Source: JAIBJN01 sp963838795
GTDB lineage: Bacteria; Actinomycetota; Thermoleophilia; Gaiellales; Gaiellaceae
Direction of reading: 5' to 3'
Assembly: GCA_963838795.1 (NCBI GenBank)
Contig: CAWISL010000011.1
Location: 186,001-250,000 of the forward strand
Length of the DNA stretch: 64,000 nucleotides
A program made the position numbers and the translations under genes. Below are positions 23,952 to 32,815 of this stretch, one piece after another (positions within the stretch are counted from its first letter, which is position 1; the number at the start of each line of letters is the position of its first letter). The notes beneath the pieces were generated by a model. The model made no database searches, was not told where the DNA came from, and worked only from the letters and a program-made list of their open reading frames with translations.

Positions 23952-25187
23952 ATGGACAGGTGGGAAGGAATCGAACGGCCCTACGGCGAGGACGAGGTCG
24001 AGCGCCTGCGCGGATCGGTCCGCGTGGAGCACTCGCTAGCGCGGCTCGGCGCGGAGCGCCTCTGGCAGCTTCTGAACGGCGAGCCGTACGTCGCCGCACT
24101 GGGCGCGATGACCGGCGGCCAGGCCGTCCAGATGGTCAAGGCGGGGCTGCAGGCCATCTACCTGTCCGGCTGGCAGGTCGCCGCCGACGCGAACGTCGCC
24201 GGGCAGACCTACCCGGACCAGAGCCTCTATCCGGCCAACAGCGCGCCCGCCCTCGTGCGTCGTCTCAACCAGGCCCTCCTGCGCGCCGATCAGATCGAGC
24301 ATGCCGAGGACAACGGCGCCACTCGCCACTGGCTCGCCCCGATCGTCGCCGACGCGGAGGCCGGGTTCGGCGGCCCTCTCAACGCCTTCGAGCTGATGCG
24401 GGCGATGATCGAGGCGGGCGCCGCGGGCGTTCACTTCGAAGACCAGCTGGCCTCCGAGAAGAAATGCGGTCACCTCGGCGGCAAGGTGCTCGTCCCGACG
24501 AGTCAGTTCATCCGGACGCTCGCCGCCGCGCGCCTGGCGGCGGACGTCTGTGACGTCCCGACGGTGCTCGTTGCGCGAACCGACGCCCTGAGCGCGACGC
24601 TTCTGACGAGCGACGTCGATGAACGCGACCACGCGTTCCTCTCCGGCGAGCGGACGCCCGAGGGCTACTTCCGCGTCGAAGGCGGGATCGAGTCTGCGAT
24701 CGCCCGCGGCCTCGCCTACGCGCCGTACGCCGACCTGATCTGGTGCGAGACGTCGACGCCGGATCTGGGTGAGGCGCGGGAGTTCGCCGAGGCAATCCAC
24801 TCCCGCTTCCCGGGCAAGCTGCTCGCGTACAACTGCTCACCCTCCTTCAACTGGAAGCGGCACCTCGACGATGCCGAGATCGCCCGCTTCCAGGAGGACC
24901 TCGGAGGGCTGGGCTACGCGTTTCAGTTCATCACCCTCGCTGGCTTTCACGCCCTCAACGAGTCGATGTTCGAGCTGGCGCGCGGCTACCGCGCGCGTGG
25001 GATGAGCGCCTACGTCGAGCTCCAGCAGCGCGAGTTCGAGCTCGAGGAGGTCGGCTACACGGCCACTCGCCACCAGCGGGAGGTCGGCGCCGGGTGGTTC
25101 GACCTCGTCGCCGAGGCGGTCAGCGGCGGCGAGAGCTCGACCCTGGCTCTCAAGGGCTCGACCGAAGAAGCGCAGTTTCACGCCTAG
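23952..25187 (+). CDS. aceA: Isocitrate lyase
   Basis: The product has 411 residues. ATG at 23952 follows AGGAGG at 23937-23942. The active-site KKCGH (170-174, catalytic Cys172), the LYLSGWQVAADAN-like region and PSFNWKRHLDD are the standard isocitrate lyase motifs. It splits isocitrate into succinate and glyoxylate, feeding malate synthase encoded just upstream. The length is slightly short, as in actinobacterial class enzymes. Control is probably by the divergent LysR. Confidence 0.97.
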   Translation: MDRWEGIERPYGEDEVERLRGSVRVEHSLARLGAERLWQLLNGEPYVAALGAMTGGQAVQMVKAGLQAIYLSGWQVAADANVAGQTYPDQSLYPANSAPALVRRLNQALLRADQIEHAEDNGATRHWLAPIVADAEAGFGGPLNAFELMRAMIEAGAAGVHFEDQLASEKKCGHLGGKVLVPTSQFIRTLAAARLAADVCDVPTVLVARTDALSATLLTSDVDERDHAFLSGERTPEGYFRVEGGIESAIARGLAYAPYADLIWCETSTPDLGEAREFAEAIHSRFPGKLLAYNCSPSFNWKRHLDDAEIARFQEDLGGLGYAFQFITLAGFHALNESMFELARGYRARGMSAYVELQQREFELEEVGYTATRHQREVGAGWFDLVAEAVSGGESSTLALKGSTEEAQFHA

Positions 25188-25226
25188 ATCCGAGTCGAGG
25201 GGCGCCCGAGCGGCTATAACCCGCGG

Positions 25227-26513
25227 GTGCTCCTCTACGACTCGCTAACCCGCCGCAAGGAGGAGCTGCCGGCTCCGCCAGGCCCGATCCGCATCTATGT
25301 CTGCGGGCCGACCGTCTACCAGCGGGTCCATGTCGGCAACGCGCGGCCGTACGTCGTCTTTCTCTGGCTGCAGCGCTGGCTGGAGCACCGAGGCTACGAC
25401 GTCACGCTCGTCGAGAACGTCACGGACGTCAACGACAAGATCTACGAGGCGGCCGAGACGCAAGGAATCGGAAGCGAGGAGCTGGCCCAGGCGGCGACGC
25501 AGTGGTACCTCGACGACACCGACGCGCTCGGCCTCGGCCGCCCCGACCACGAGCCGCTTGCGAGCGAGACGATCCCCGAGATCGTCGCTCTGATCGAGGA
25601 GCTGGTGGGACGCGGGCTAGCCTACGAGTCGCAGGGGGACGTCTACTTCCGCGTCGAGAGCTACCCGGACTACGGGCAGCTCTCGGGTGCCAGGGTCGAG
25701 GACATGGTCGCCCAGGAGCCCAGCGACCTGAAGGACGACCAGCGCGACTTCGCCCTCTGGAAGGCGACGAAGCCGGACGAGGACACCTCCTGGCCCTCTC
25801 CCTGGGGCCTCGGGCGGCCGGGCTGGCACATCGAGTGCTCTGCGATGGCCGAGAAGCTTCTCGGCCCGGTCTTCGAGATCCACGGCGGGGGCATCGACCT
25901 CCGTTTCCCGCATCACGAGAACGAGCTCGCCCAGTCGCGCGGCGCCGGCCGTGAGTTCGCCCGCCTCTGGGCTCACAACGGCCTGCTCGAGCTCGCGCAA
26001 GAGAAGATGTCGAAGTCGGTTGGGAACATCGTCTCGCTGCGGGATGCGCTCGACACCTACGGCCGCGAGGCGATTCTCGTGCTCTTCCTGGGCGCCCACT
26101 ACCGCAGCCCGGTCGAGTACTCGGACGAGGCGATGGAGGCGGCGCGTCGGCAGGCCGAGGACTTTCGAACCGCCTTCCGCGTCGTCGACCGGACGGCGGG
26201 CGCCCCGTCGTGGGATGAGCTCGCGGCCGCCCTCGACGACGACTTCAACACCCCACTCGCGCTTTCCATCCTCCACGCCTGGCGCTCGGCTGGCGAGCTC
26301 GGGCTGCTCGAGCGCGGCCTCGGGATCTTCGGCCTCGCCGTCGAGCCTGCGCCCGACGCTCCCAGGGAGATCGCCGACCTGGCCGAGCGGCGGCGCCAGG
26401 CCAGGGAGGCAGGCGACTTCGCGCGGGCCGACGAGCTGCGAGCCGAGATCGAGCGACGCGGCTGGGAGGTCCAGGACGTCTCCGACGGCTTCCGCCTGAT
26501 CCCACGGGCGTGA
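25227..26513 (+). CDS. cysS: Cysteinyl-tRNA synthetase
   Basis: The product has 428 residues. Zinc ligand Cys26 in YVCGPTVY, the HIGH motif as HVGN (35-38), the zinc region GWHIECSAM, GGGIDLRFPHHENE and EKMSKSVGN (about 260) are all present. A DALR-type C-terminal helical part ends the protein. It charges tRNA-Cys. GTG at 25227 is used; the stop overlaps the rlmB start. cysS-rlmB-yacP-sigH is a conserved order shared with Bacillus. Confidence 0.97.
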   Translation: MLLYDSLTRRKEELPAPPGPIRIYVCGPTVYQRVHVGNARPYVVFLWLQRWLEHRGYDVTLVENVTDVNDKIYEAAETQGIGSEELAQAATQWYLDDTDALGLGRPDHEPLASETIPEIVALIEELVGRGLAYESQGDVYFRVESYPDYGQLSGARVEDMVAQEPSDLKDDQRDFALWKATKPDEDTSWPSPWGLGRPGWHIECSAMAEKLLGPVFEIHGGGIDLRFPHHENELAQSRGAGREFARLWAHNGLLELAQEKMSKSVGNIVSLRDALDTYGREAILVLFLGAHYRSPVEYSDEAMEAARRQAEDFRTAFRVVDRTAGAPSWDELAAALDDDFNTPLALSILHAWRSAGELGLLERGLGIFGLAVEPAPDAPREIADLAERRRQAREAGDFARADELRAEIERRGWEVQDVSDGFRLIPRA

Positions 26514-27226
26514 CGCGGGAGCTCGTCTACGGCCGGCAGCCCGTGCGCGAGGTCGTCCGCGCCGGAAAGCGCCAGATCCTCGAGCTCCTCGTGACCGAGC
26601 GGGCCCTGGCGGCCGAGCCGTGGCTCCGCGAGATCTCCGGCCTTCGGCTCCAGATCGCCCGCGAGCGGAACCTGAACGACGCCGCGCGCACGACCGACCA
26701 CCAGGGGGTCGTGGCCTTCTGCGAGCCGTACCGCTATGCGGACGCGCACAAGCTCGCGGCAGGGGAGCGCCCCCTGGTGGTCTGCCTCGACCAGGTCACC
26801 GATCCCCATAACCTCGGCGCCGTCATTCGCAGCGCGGAGGGCGCGGGCGCGAGCGGGATCGTGATCACCGAGCGGAATGCGGCCCGCGTCACGCCCGCCG
26901 TCTGCAAGGCGTCGGCGGGCGCCGTCGAGCACGTTCCCGTCGCAGTGGTCGTGAACCTCGCCCGTTACCTCGAGGAGATCAAGGGGCCAGGGCTGTGGGT
27001 CTGGGCGGCGGACGGCAGCGCCGAGACCCCCCTCTGGAGTGCCGACCTCGCCACGGGCGTCGCACTCGTGTTCGGCGCGGAGGGACGAGGCCTTCGGCCC
27101 GGCGTTCGCCGCGCCTGCGACGATGCCTTCAGCGTCCCGCTCGCCGGCAACGTCGAGTCGCTGAACGTGAGCGTCGCGGTGGGAGTCTCGCTCTTCGAAG
27201 CTGCACGCCAACGTCGCGGCGCGTGA
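26510..27226 (+). CDS. rlmB: 23S rRNA 2'-O-ribose methyltransferase RlmB (TrmH family)
   Basis: The product has 238 residues. The N-terminal RNA-binding part (ELVYGRQPVREVVRAG) is followed by the SpoU knot domain with VCLDQVTDPHNLGAVIRSAE, VFGAEGRGL and the C-terminal SVPLAGNVESLNVSVAVGV. In RlmB this methylates a guanosine in the 23S rRNA peptidyl-transferase region. It overlaps cysS upstream and the MFS gene downstream by 4 bp each. Confidence 0.95.
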   Translation: MTRELVYGRQPVREVVRAGKRQILELLVTERALAAEPWLREISGLRLQIARERNLNDAARTTDHQGVVAFCEPYRYADAHKLAAGERPLVVCLDQVTDPHNLGAVIRSAEGAGASGIVITERNAARVTPAVCKASAGAVEHVPVAVVVNLARYLEEIKGPGLWVWAADGSAETPLWSADLATGVALVFGAEGRGLRPGVRRACDDAFSVPLAGNVESLNVSVAVGVSLFEAARQRRGA

Positions 27227-28347
27227 CGGCGGCCCGGGGCCCGCTCTTTGCCTTCGCCGCCTTCGGTGCGTACTGGGGCGCGTGGGGCGTGCTCGTCCCC
27301 GCGGTCAAGGAGCAGGTCGGCGCCTCCGTCACCGAGCTCGGCCTCGCCCTGCTGGCCGTGGCGCTCTCGGCTCTGCCGGCCATGCTCGTCACCGGTCGAA
27401 TCGTCGATCGTCTCGGCGCCAGCATCCTCCCGCTCACGCTCGTCATCTTCGGGTGTGCAGCTCTCCTTCCCGGGCTGGCGAGCTCCGTGTGGCAGCTCGC
27501 GCTCGCGCTGGCCCTGGTCGGGCTGGCTTCCGGGGCCGTCGACGTGGTCATCAACGTCGCGGCGACCGACGTCGAGACCTCAGGAGGGCGGCGCGTGATG
27601 CAGATCGCGCACGCCTGCTTCTCCGCGGGGTTTCTCGTGGCTGCCGTCGCCGTGGGACTCGCCCGGGGTGCCGGGGCGGGGCCGCTGCCGATCCTGGCCG
27701 GGATCTCGGCTCTAACTCTGGTCGCAGCGGCGGCGAATCGGGGGTACCCCGAATCGTCCCGGGCCGTCGCCCCGCGGCGCTTCACCTTTTCCCGGCGGCT
27801 CGTCGTTCTGGGGCTGCTCTGTGCGCTCGCGTTCGTGATCGAAGGCGGCATCGAGGCCTGGAGCGCTCTTTTCCTCGAGACGGAGCTCGCGGCCTCCCCG
27901 GCCCTGGGGAGTCTCGGGCCAGGCTTCTTCGCCGCCGCGATGGTGGCAGGCCGGCTGGTCGGCCAGTGGCTCGAGCTACGGCTCGGAGACAGGCTCCTGC
28001 TCGCCGGCGGGGCCGCCACCGCGTCCGCCGGGCTGACCCTTGCCGCCGTCGCGCCCTCCGTCCCGCTCGCCCTGCTCGGATTCGCCCTGGGCGGCGCGGG
28101 AGTCTCGGTAGCCGCGCCGACGCTGTTCGGCGCCGCGGGCCGCGGCGCGCCCGACTCCGAGCGGGGGAGCGCCGTCGCTTCGGTCACCACGATCTCGTAT
28201 CTCGGCTTCCTCGCGGGCCCGCCGCTGATCGGCGCCGTCTCGGGAGTCGTGGATCTCAGGGCTGGGATCGGGATGCTCGCCGCGATCGCGCTCCTCCTCG
28301 CTGCCTCGGCGACCGGCGCCCGGCAGACGCTGGGCAGGCATCCTTAG
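27223..28347 (+). CDS. MFS transporter
   Basis: The product has 374 residues with about 12 hydrophobic segments. The first cytoplasmic loop VTGRIVDRLGAS fits the MFS motif A pattern, and VDVVINVAATDVE resembles the helix-4/5 region of the FucP/YfkF-like and drug-exporter groups. Substrate is unknown. GTG at 27223 overlaps the rlmB stop. In Bacillus rlmB is directly followed by yacP, so this gene is an insertion into the conserved order. Confidence 0.88.
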   Translation: MTAARGPLFAFAAFGAYWGAWGVLVPAVKEQVGASVTELGLALLAVALSALPAMLVTGRIVDRLGASILPLTLVIFGCAALLPGLASSVWQLALALALVGLASGAVDVVINVAATDVETSGGRRVMQIAHACFSAGFLVAAVAVGLARGAGAGPLPILAGISALTLVAAAANRGYPESSRAVAPRRFTFSRRLVVLGLLCALAFVIEGGIEAWSALFLETELAASPALGSLGPGFFAAAMVAGRLVGQWLELRLGDRLLLAGGAATASAGLTLAAVAPSVPLALLGFALGGAGVSVAAPTLFGAAGRGAPDSERGSAVASVTTISYLGFLAGPPLIGAVSGVVDLRAGIGMLAAIALLLAASATGARQTLGRHP

Positions 28348-28350
28348 CCG

Positions 28351-28788
28351 GTGCTCTACCTCTTCGACGGCTACAACATCCTGCACGCGGGTGACTTCGC
28401 GGACCGCCGCGAGCTGGTGGACGCCCTGGCGAGCTTCGTCGCGGTTCGCGGCGCCCACGGCGTGGTCGTCTTCGACGGCGTCGGGGAAGACGCTGCCTAC
28501 GGGGCCCTCGAGGTCCGGTTCGCCACCCCGGCCGACCCGTTGCTCGAGCGACTCGCAGCCGAGCATCGCAAGCGCGAGGAGGTCTGGGTCGTCTCCTCGG
28601 ATCAGGCGATCCGCGGCACCGCCGGGCAGGAGACGCGGCGGGTCTCGTCGAACACCTTCGTGCGCGAGCTCGCCGCCGAACGGGAGGTCGGCCCTGCGCC
28701 GACCGTCGGCCCGGGGCGCTCACAGATCGAAGGCGCCTTGGACGACGAGACGAGAGAGCGGCTCGAGCGGTTCCGCCGGAGTCGTTGA
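28351..28788 (+). CDS. NYN-domain ribonuclease, YacP/Rae1-like
   Basis: The product has 145 residues. LYLFDGYNILHAG at the start carries the acidic metal-binding residue of the NYN fold; VVVFDG and the VWVVSSDQAIRGTA segment supply more acidic residues. B. subtilis YacP (Rae1) is an endonuclease that enters the ribosomal A site. The place between rlmB and sigH is the same as in Bacillus. GTG start 3 nt after the MFS stop. Confidence 0.87.
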   Translation: MLYLFDGYNILHAGDFADRRELVDALASFVAVRGAHGVVVFDGVGEDAAYGALEVRFATPADPLLERLAAEHRKREEVWVVSSDQAIRGTAGQETRRVSSNTFVRELAAEREVGPAPTVGPGRSQIEGALDDETRERLERFRRSR

Positions 28789-28813
28789 ACTTTCCAGGGC
28801 TCCCTGCTACGAT
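28785..28813 (+). promoter_or_regulatory. sigH promoter
   Basis: TTGAAC (28785-28790), 17-nt spacer, TACGAT (28808-28813). It overlaps the last codon of the YacP-like gene and lies about 80 nt before the sigH start, so sigH can be expressed apart from the upstream run. Confidence 0.75.
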
Positions 28814-28893
28814 CGAGACCTCAACTTGAGGGTTAGGGTTTGCGGAGAGGCTCCCGAGAGCTCCTCCGAACACCGATCCCAGGAGGAAACGTC

Positions 28894-29562
28894 GTGGCCC
28901 GCCGTCAGCCCGCAACCGTCCGAACCGCGCAGGAGCGGAGCCAGCGAGAGCTCGCCGACCTGCAGCTCGTCGTGCGCGCACGAAACGGCGACTCGGTGGC
29001 GATGGACGCGCTCATCCGCCGCTACACGGGCTTCGTCCGTCTGAAGGCGAGCTCGTACTTCCTGGCGGGCGGCGAGTCCGATGACCTCAACCAGGAGGGG
29101 CTGATCGGCCTCTACAAGGCCGTCCGCGACTTCCGCGCCGACAAGGAGACGTCGTTTCGAAGCTTCGCCGAGCTTTGCATCACGCGCCAGATCATCACGG
29201 CGATCAAGACGGCGACCCGCTTCAAGCACGCGCCCCTCAACACGTACGTCTCCTTCAGCCAGACCCCGGCCGGACAGGACGATGGAGAGTGCACGCTCGG
29301 CGACGCGCTCCCCGGCCCCGGCGTCGACGACCCTGCGGTCTGCGTCATCTCGACGCAGGAGCTCCAGAGCCTCGTCTTCTGCCTGGGAACGGGCCTCTCG
29401 CCGCTCGAGTCGGACGCCCTTCGCCTCTATCTCGAGGGAAACTCCTACGAGGAGATGGCGGAGGAGCTCGGGTGTGACACCAAGACGATCGACAACGCCC
29501 TCCAACGCGTCAAGCGCAAGGTGCTCCAGCACCAGTCGAGCCGCCAGGTCGTGGACGACTAG
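28894..29562 (+). CDS. sigH: RNA polymerase sigma factor, SigH (sigma-30)-like
   Basis: The product has 222 residues. GTG at 28894 follows a perfect AGGAGG at 28881-28886. Region 2 (YFLAGGESDDLNQEGLIGLY then FRSFAELCITRQIITAIK) and region 4 (LSPLESDALRLYLEGNSYEE and the helix-turn-helix that follows) are clear. The FAELCITRQIITAIKTATR signature and the position after rlmB-yacP point to the SigH/Spo0H family of Firmicutes, where it controls transition-state genes. Its regulon here is unknown. Confidence 0.9.
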   Translation: MARRQPATVRTAQERSQRELADLQLVVRARNGDSVAMDALIRRYTGFVRLKASSYFLAGGESDDLNQEGLIGLYKAVRDFRADKETSFRSFAELCITRQIITAIKTATRFKHAPLNTYVSFSQTPAGQDDGECTLGDALPGPGVDDPAVCVISTQELQSLVFCLGTGLSPLESDALRLYLEGNSYEEMAEELGCDTKTIDNALQRVKRKVLQHQSSRQVVDD

Positions 29563-29591
29563 CCCGGCCGCGCGGCTACGATGGGCGGTCC

Positions 29592-29664
29592 GCCGGAGTA
29601 GCTCAGCTGGTAGAGCAACCGCCTTGTAAGCGGTAGGTCGTGGGTTCGAGTCCCTCCTCCGGCT
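29592..29664 (+). tRNA. tRNA-Thr (anticodon TGT)
   Basis: A 73-nt cloverleaf: acceptor GCCGGAG/CTCCGGC, D-arm with GCTCAGCTGGTAGAGC, anticodon stem ACCGC/GCGGT with loop CTTGTAA (anticodon TGT), and a GGTTCGAGTC T-arm. CCA is not encoded. T-rich TTTTTG follows directly and could act as terminator or as the start of the sulfatase gene. Confidence 0.95.
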
Positions 29665-29666
29665 TT

Positions 29667-31076
29667 TTGCTCAAGCTTCGGCCGTCGGCCGGACGGAGTC
29701 TTGCCGTCCTCTTCGTAGTTCTCGCCGCGACAGCGGGGGTTCTTCCCGCGCGCGCTGAGGCGCAAGGCACGCCTCCCAACATCCTGCTGATCGTCACCGA
29801 CGACCAGAGGGCGACGGACACGATGGGCGTGATGCCCATGACACGGCGCTCATTCAGAGGCGGCGGCCGGGAGTTCACCAACGCCTTTGCGACGACTCCT
29901 CTCTGCTGCCCCTCGCGGGCGGCGATCCTCACCGGCCGCTACGCCCACAACACAGGCGTGCGCCGGAACACGTGGCACGGCCTCGACCTGACGACGCTCT
30001 TCCCGCGCCTGCTCGCGCAGAGCGGCTATCGAACGGCGATGGCCGGGAAGTTCCTGAACGGGTGGAGACGTCGCCAGCTCCCGTACTTCGACCACTGGGC
30101 CATGCTCAGGCTTGCGTTCTCCACGTACGTTCGCCCTCGGTTCAACGTCGACGGCCAGAACCGCCGCTTCGAAGGCTATTCGACCGACGTGATCGGCCGG
30201 CATTCCGTTGATTTCCTGCGCCTCTTCGACCAGGAGGACGACGACGCCCCCTGGTTCCTCTACGTCGCCCCGATCGCGCCCCACTACCCGTGGACCCCGG
30301 CGCCGAGGCATGCTCACACGCGGATTCCGCGCTGGAGCGGGAACCCGGCGGTCCTCGAGCGGGATCGTTCCGACAAGCCAGGATACGTTCGGAGTGAGAA
30401 CTACACGCTTGCGGGGGGCGCGCGCGTTCGCACCGGCCAGCTTCGCACGCTCATGGCCGTCGACGACATGGTCGCTCGGATCTTTCGGAGGCTCGAGTCC
30501 CTTGACGAGAAGCGAGACACGCTGGCGATCTTCACCTCCGACAACGGCTTCGTGTGGGCCGACCACTCGTTCGGCGGAGAGGCGGGGACGGCGGGAGAGA
30601 AGCGCGTTCCCTACAGCGCGTCGGTCAAGGTGCCGTTGCTTCTTCGCTGGCCGGGCCATGTCGAGGCGGGCAGCGTGGACCGACGGCTCGTGGCCAACGT
30701 CGACATTGCCCCGACGGTGCTCTCCGCTGCCGGCATCGTGCCCAATCCGGCCCAGCCGCCTCTCGATGGACGGCCGCTCCTGGGCCCTGGCCAACGCGCG
30801 CGGATCCTGCTCGAGTACTGGAGGGAGAAGCGGCATCAGGTACCGACGTGGGCTTCGTTGCGCACGAGGAGATTCCAGTACGTCGAGTACTACCGGCAGG
30901 ACGGCAGAAGGTTCTTCCGCGAGTACTACAACCTCGTCCACGACCGCTGGCAGCTTCGGAATCTCCTCGCAGACCGAACCACGAGCAACGACCCGAACGT
31001 CAGCGCCCTTCAGGCTCAGCTGAGGCGCGATCGGCGCTGTGCGGGCGGCGCCGGCTCGGCGCGTCCCTGTCCCTAG
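29667..31076 (+). CDS. Secreted sulfatase
   Basis: The product has about 469 residues if translation starts at TTG 29667; other in-frame starts lie inside the tRNA. A signal peptide follows (basic KLRPSAGR, hydrophobic LAVLFVVLAATAGVL). The mature enzyme begins PNILLIVTDDQRATDT with metal-binding Asp-Asp and carries C80-C-P-S-R, the CxPxR motif whose first Cys is turned into formylglycine. FTSDNGF supplies further metal ligands. It would hydrolyse sulfate esters outside the cell; the substrate is unknown. The gene starts 2 nt after the tRNA with no ribosome site, which is odd. Confidence 0.85.
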   Translation: MLKLRPSAGRSLAVLFVVLAATAGVLPARAEAQGTPPNILLIVTDDQRATDTMGVMPMTRRSFRGGGREFTNAFATTPLCCPSRAAILTGRYAHNTGVRRNTWHGLDLTTLFPRLLAQSGYRTAMAGKFLNGWRRRQLPYFDHWAMLRLAFSTYVRPRFNVDGQNRRFEGYSTDVIGRHSVDFLRLFDQEDDDAPWFLYVAPIAPHYPWTPAPRHAHTRIPRWSGNPAVLERDRSDKPGYVRSENYTLAGGARVRTGQLRTLMAVDDMVARIFRRLESLDEKRDTLAIFTSDNGFVWADHSFGGEAGTAGEKRVPYSASVKVPLLLRWPGHVEAGSVDRRLVANVDIAPTVLSAAGIVPNPAQPPLDGRPLLGPGQRARILLEYWREKRHQVPTWASLRTRRFQYVEYYRQDGRRFFREYYNLVHDRWQLRNLLADRTTSNDPNVSALQAQLRRDRRCAGGAGSARPCP

Positions 31077-31090
31077 GCGGCTAGGCGTGC

Positions 31091-31107
31091 GGCGGCTAGG
31101 CGCCGCC
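31091..31107. terminator. Convergent hairpin between sulfatase and reductase
   Basis: GGCGGC, 5-nt loop TAGGC, GCCGCC in the 39-nt gap between two convergent genes. It is short but G+C-only in the stem. Confidence 0.5.
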
Positions 31108-31115
31108 CCCCGCCG

Positions 31116-31691
31116 TCACGCCGCGAAAGGGACGGCGGTCTGGGCCTCCGCGCGGGCGCGGGCGGCCTCGACGAGCTCGCCGACCACCTCAGCAAGCTGA
31201 GCGCGAACGTTCTCGTCGAGCAGCCGCCCGTGCTCGTCGAAGCGCTCGGCGGCGTGCCGGCAAGCGACCTCCGTCTCGAGGACGCGGGCGCCGATCGTCG
31301 CGAGGACCTTGCGCAGCTCGGCCTGCCCCCAGACGGCGCCGAATGCACCCGTGGACGCGCCGATCACGGCCGTGGGCTTGTTCCGGAGCGGGTTCGTCGC
31401 GACGGGACGCGAGACCCAGTCGAGGGCGTTCTTCAGCTGCCCGGGAATCGACGAGTTGTATTCGGGCGTGGCGATGAGGACGGCGTCGGCGGCGGCGACC
31501 GCGGAACGGAGCTCCGCGACCGCCGCCGGACCCTCGGCCGTGTCGTCGTCCTGGTCGTAGGGAGGCACCGCCTTCAGTCCCTCCCAGATCTCGAGCTCGA
31601 CGCCGTCCGGCGCGAGCTCGGCGGCCGCGCGGAGCAGGCCGGCGTTGTAGGAGCCCGCCCGGAGGCTGCCCGAGATGGCGAGGATCTTCAT
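31116..31691 (-). CDS. NADPH-dependent FMN reductase (ChrR/azoreductase-like)
   Basis: The product has 191 residues. The flavodoxin-like motif ISGSLRAGSYNAGLL (phosphate loop) and ATPEYNSSIPGQLKNALDW are diagnostic. Such enzymes reduce quinones, azo dyes or chromate with NAD(P)H. It starts 3 nt after the YceI gene and is surely its operon partner; a MarR regulator is divergent. The trio looks like a quinone or electrophile response unit. Confidence 0.92.
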   Translation of the reverse strand: MKILAISGSLRAGSYNAGLLRAAAELAPDGVELEIWEGLKAVPPYDQDDDTAEGPAAVAELRSAVAAADAVLIATPEYNSSIPGQLKNALDWVSRPVATNPLRNKPTAVIGASTGAFGAVWGQAELRKVLATIGARVLETEVACRHAAERFDEHGRLLDENVRAQLAEVVGELVEAARARAEAQTAVPFAA

Positions 31692-31694
31692 GTG

Positions 31695-32243
31695 CTAGGC
31701 GGCCCTGACGAACTGCAGGTCGGCGAGGATAGTAACCTCGTTGGCCAGGGCGAGGTCGCCGCTGGGAAGTGGATTGTTCCATTCGAGCCCGAAGTCCGTG
31801 CGGTCGACGGCAGCCGTCAGCTCGATGCCCAGGCGCTCGTTGCCCCAGGGATCGTCGATGGGTGCGGCGACGGCCCCGGTCAGCCTCGTGGGCTTCGTGA
31901 CGCCCTTGATCGTGATCTCGCCGTCGACGGTGACCTGCTCGCTGTCGAGCCGCACGTCCTTGGCCGTGAAGCGAAGCTCGGGGAACCGCTCCGCGTCGAA
32001 GAAGTCGGGGCTCTGCAGGTGCGCGTTCTGGTTCTCGTCCTTGACGTCGACGCTCCTGACCTGGGCGGCTCCCTCGAGGGTCGCGCGCCCGTCGTCTCCG
32101 ATCGTGAGCGTGGCGGACACGTCGCGAAACGTGCCCTTGAACGTTCCTGCGAGGTACGCGACTTCGAAGCCGACGATCGAGTGGACGGGGTCGAGGCTCC
32201 AGGTTCCGACCGGTGCGATCGTGGTGGTTTCGGCTGCGCTCAT
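31695..32243 (-). CDS. YceI-family protein
   Basis: The product has 182 residues. ATG at 32243 follows a perfect GAGGAGGAG site. The family pattern GTWSLDPVHSIVGFEVAYL, then the TLEGAAQVRSVDVKDENQNAH segment and KDVRL... GEITIKGVTKP shows a lipocalin-like barrel that binds polyisoprenoids. There is no signal peptide, so it is cytoplasmic here. It is divergent from marR and upstream of the FMN reductase, suggesting MarR control. Confidence 0.93.
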   Translation of the reverse strand: MSAAETTTIAPVGTWSLDPVHSIVGFEVAYLAGTFKGTFRDVSATLTIGDDGRATLEGAAQVRSVDVKDENQNAHLQSPDFFDAERFPELRFTAKDVRLDSEQVTVDGEITIKGVTKPTRLTGAVAAPIDDPWGNERLGIELTAAVDRTDFGLEWNNPLPSGDLALANEVTILADLQFVRAA

Positions 32244-32312
32244 CTGCTTTCTCCTCCTCAGGTCTTTGATATCTGTATTATTGAGGACGCAAGCTAATGT
32301 AGCAGAACGAAT
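32244..32312. promoter_or_regulatory. AT-rich divergent promoter between yceI and marR
   Basis: The spacer holds TTTGATATCTGTATTATTGAG and TAATGT, far more A+T than the surroundings. It must carry both promoters and probably the MarR operator. A GCAAG direct repeat (32288-32292 and the second copy near 32321) flanks the marR start. No complete promoter could be assigned. Confidence 0.5.
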
Positions 32313-32780
32313 TTGAGTACGCAAGTGTCTACCCGCGAAACCTCGCCCACAAGCGCCGCGCCTGCTGTACGGGCCTACACGCGGCTCCTCCGAGCTCACG
32401 CCGCAACCACTCGCTGCTTGAGCGCCAGGCTCCTCGCCGACCACGGCCTCAGCATCAATGACTACGAGGCGCTCCAGGCGCTCTCCGAGGCCGAGAACGG
32501 GGCCCTCAAGCGTGTCGCGCTCGCTCGGCGTCTCGTGCTGACTCCGTCGGGGATCACACGGCTGCTCGAGGGCCTGGAGACGGCGGGGCTCGTCGAGCGT
32601 GCCTCGTGCCCCAGCGACCTGAGGATCACGTATGCACGGCTTACCGAGGCGGGCGCCAGCGTCCTGGCCGGGGCCTCCTGCGATCACGAGCGTTCGATCA
32701 CGGCTGTTCTCCGGGAGAGCCTGAGCGACGAGGAGATCGACACCCTCGGCGAGCTCCTCGGCAGGCTTCCTGGCAGCTGA
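32313..32780 (+). CDS. MarR-family regulator
   Basis: The product has 155 residues. The winged-helix core is typical (ALARRLVLTPSGITRLLEGL, then the DLRITYARLT wing). TTG at 32313 is used; GTG at 32325 is an alternative. It carries three Cys residues, including one near the start of the core helix (TTRCLSARLL) and one just before the wing (RASCPSDLRI), so thiol-based sensing is possible (inference). It is divergent from the YceI/FMN-reductase pair, the likely target. Confidence 0.88.
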   Translation: MSTQVSTRETSPTSAAPAVRAYTRLLRAHAATTRCLSARLLADHGLSINDYEALQALSEAENGALKRVALARRLVLTPSGITRLLEGLETAGLVERASCPSDLRITYARLTEAGASVLAGASCDHERSITAVLRESLSDEEIDTLGELLGRLPGS

Positions 32781-32797
32781 GTTCGGTTAACCGAACT
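32780..32797. promoter_or_regulatory. 18-bp perfect palindrome, probable operator
   Basis: AGTTCGGTTAACCGAACT, a perfect palindrome that begins on the last base of the marR stop codon. Its size and symmetry fit a MarR- or TetR-type operator better than a terminator, since it has no loop. It could control the cupin gene downstream. Confidence 0.55.
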
Positions 32798-32815
32798 GCG
32801 TGAAGCGGGCTGGCC

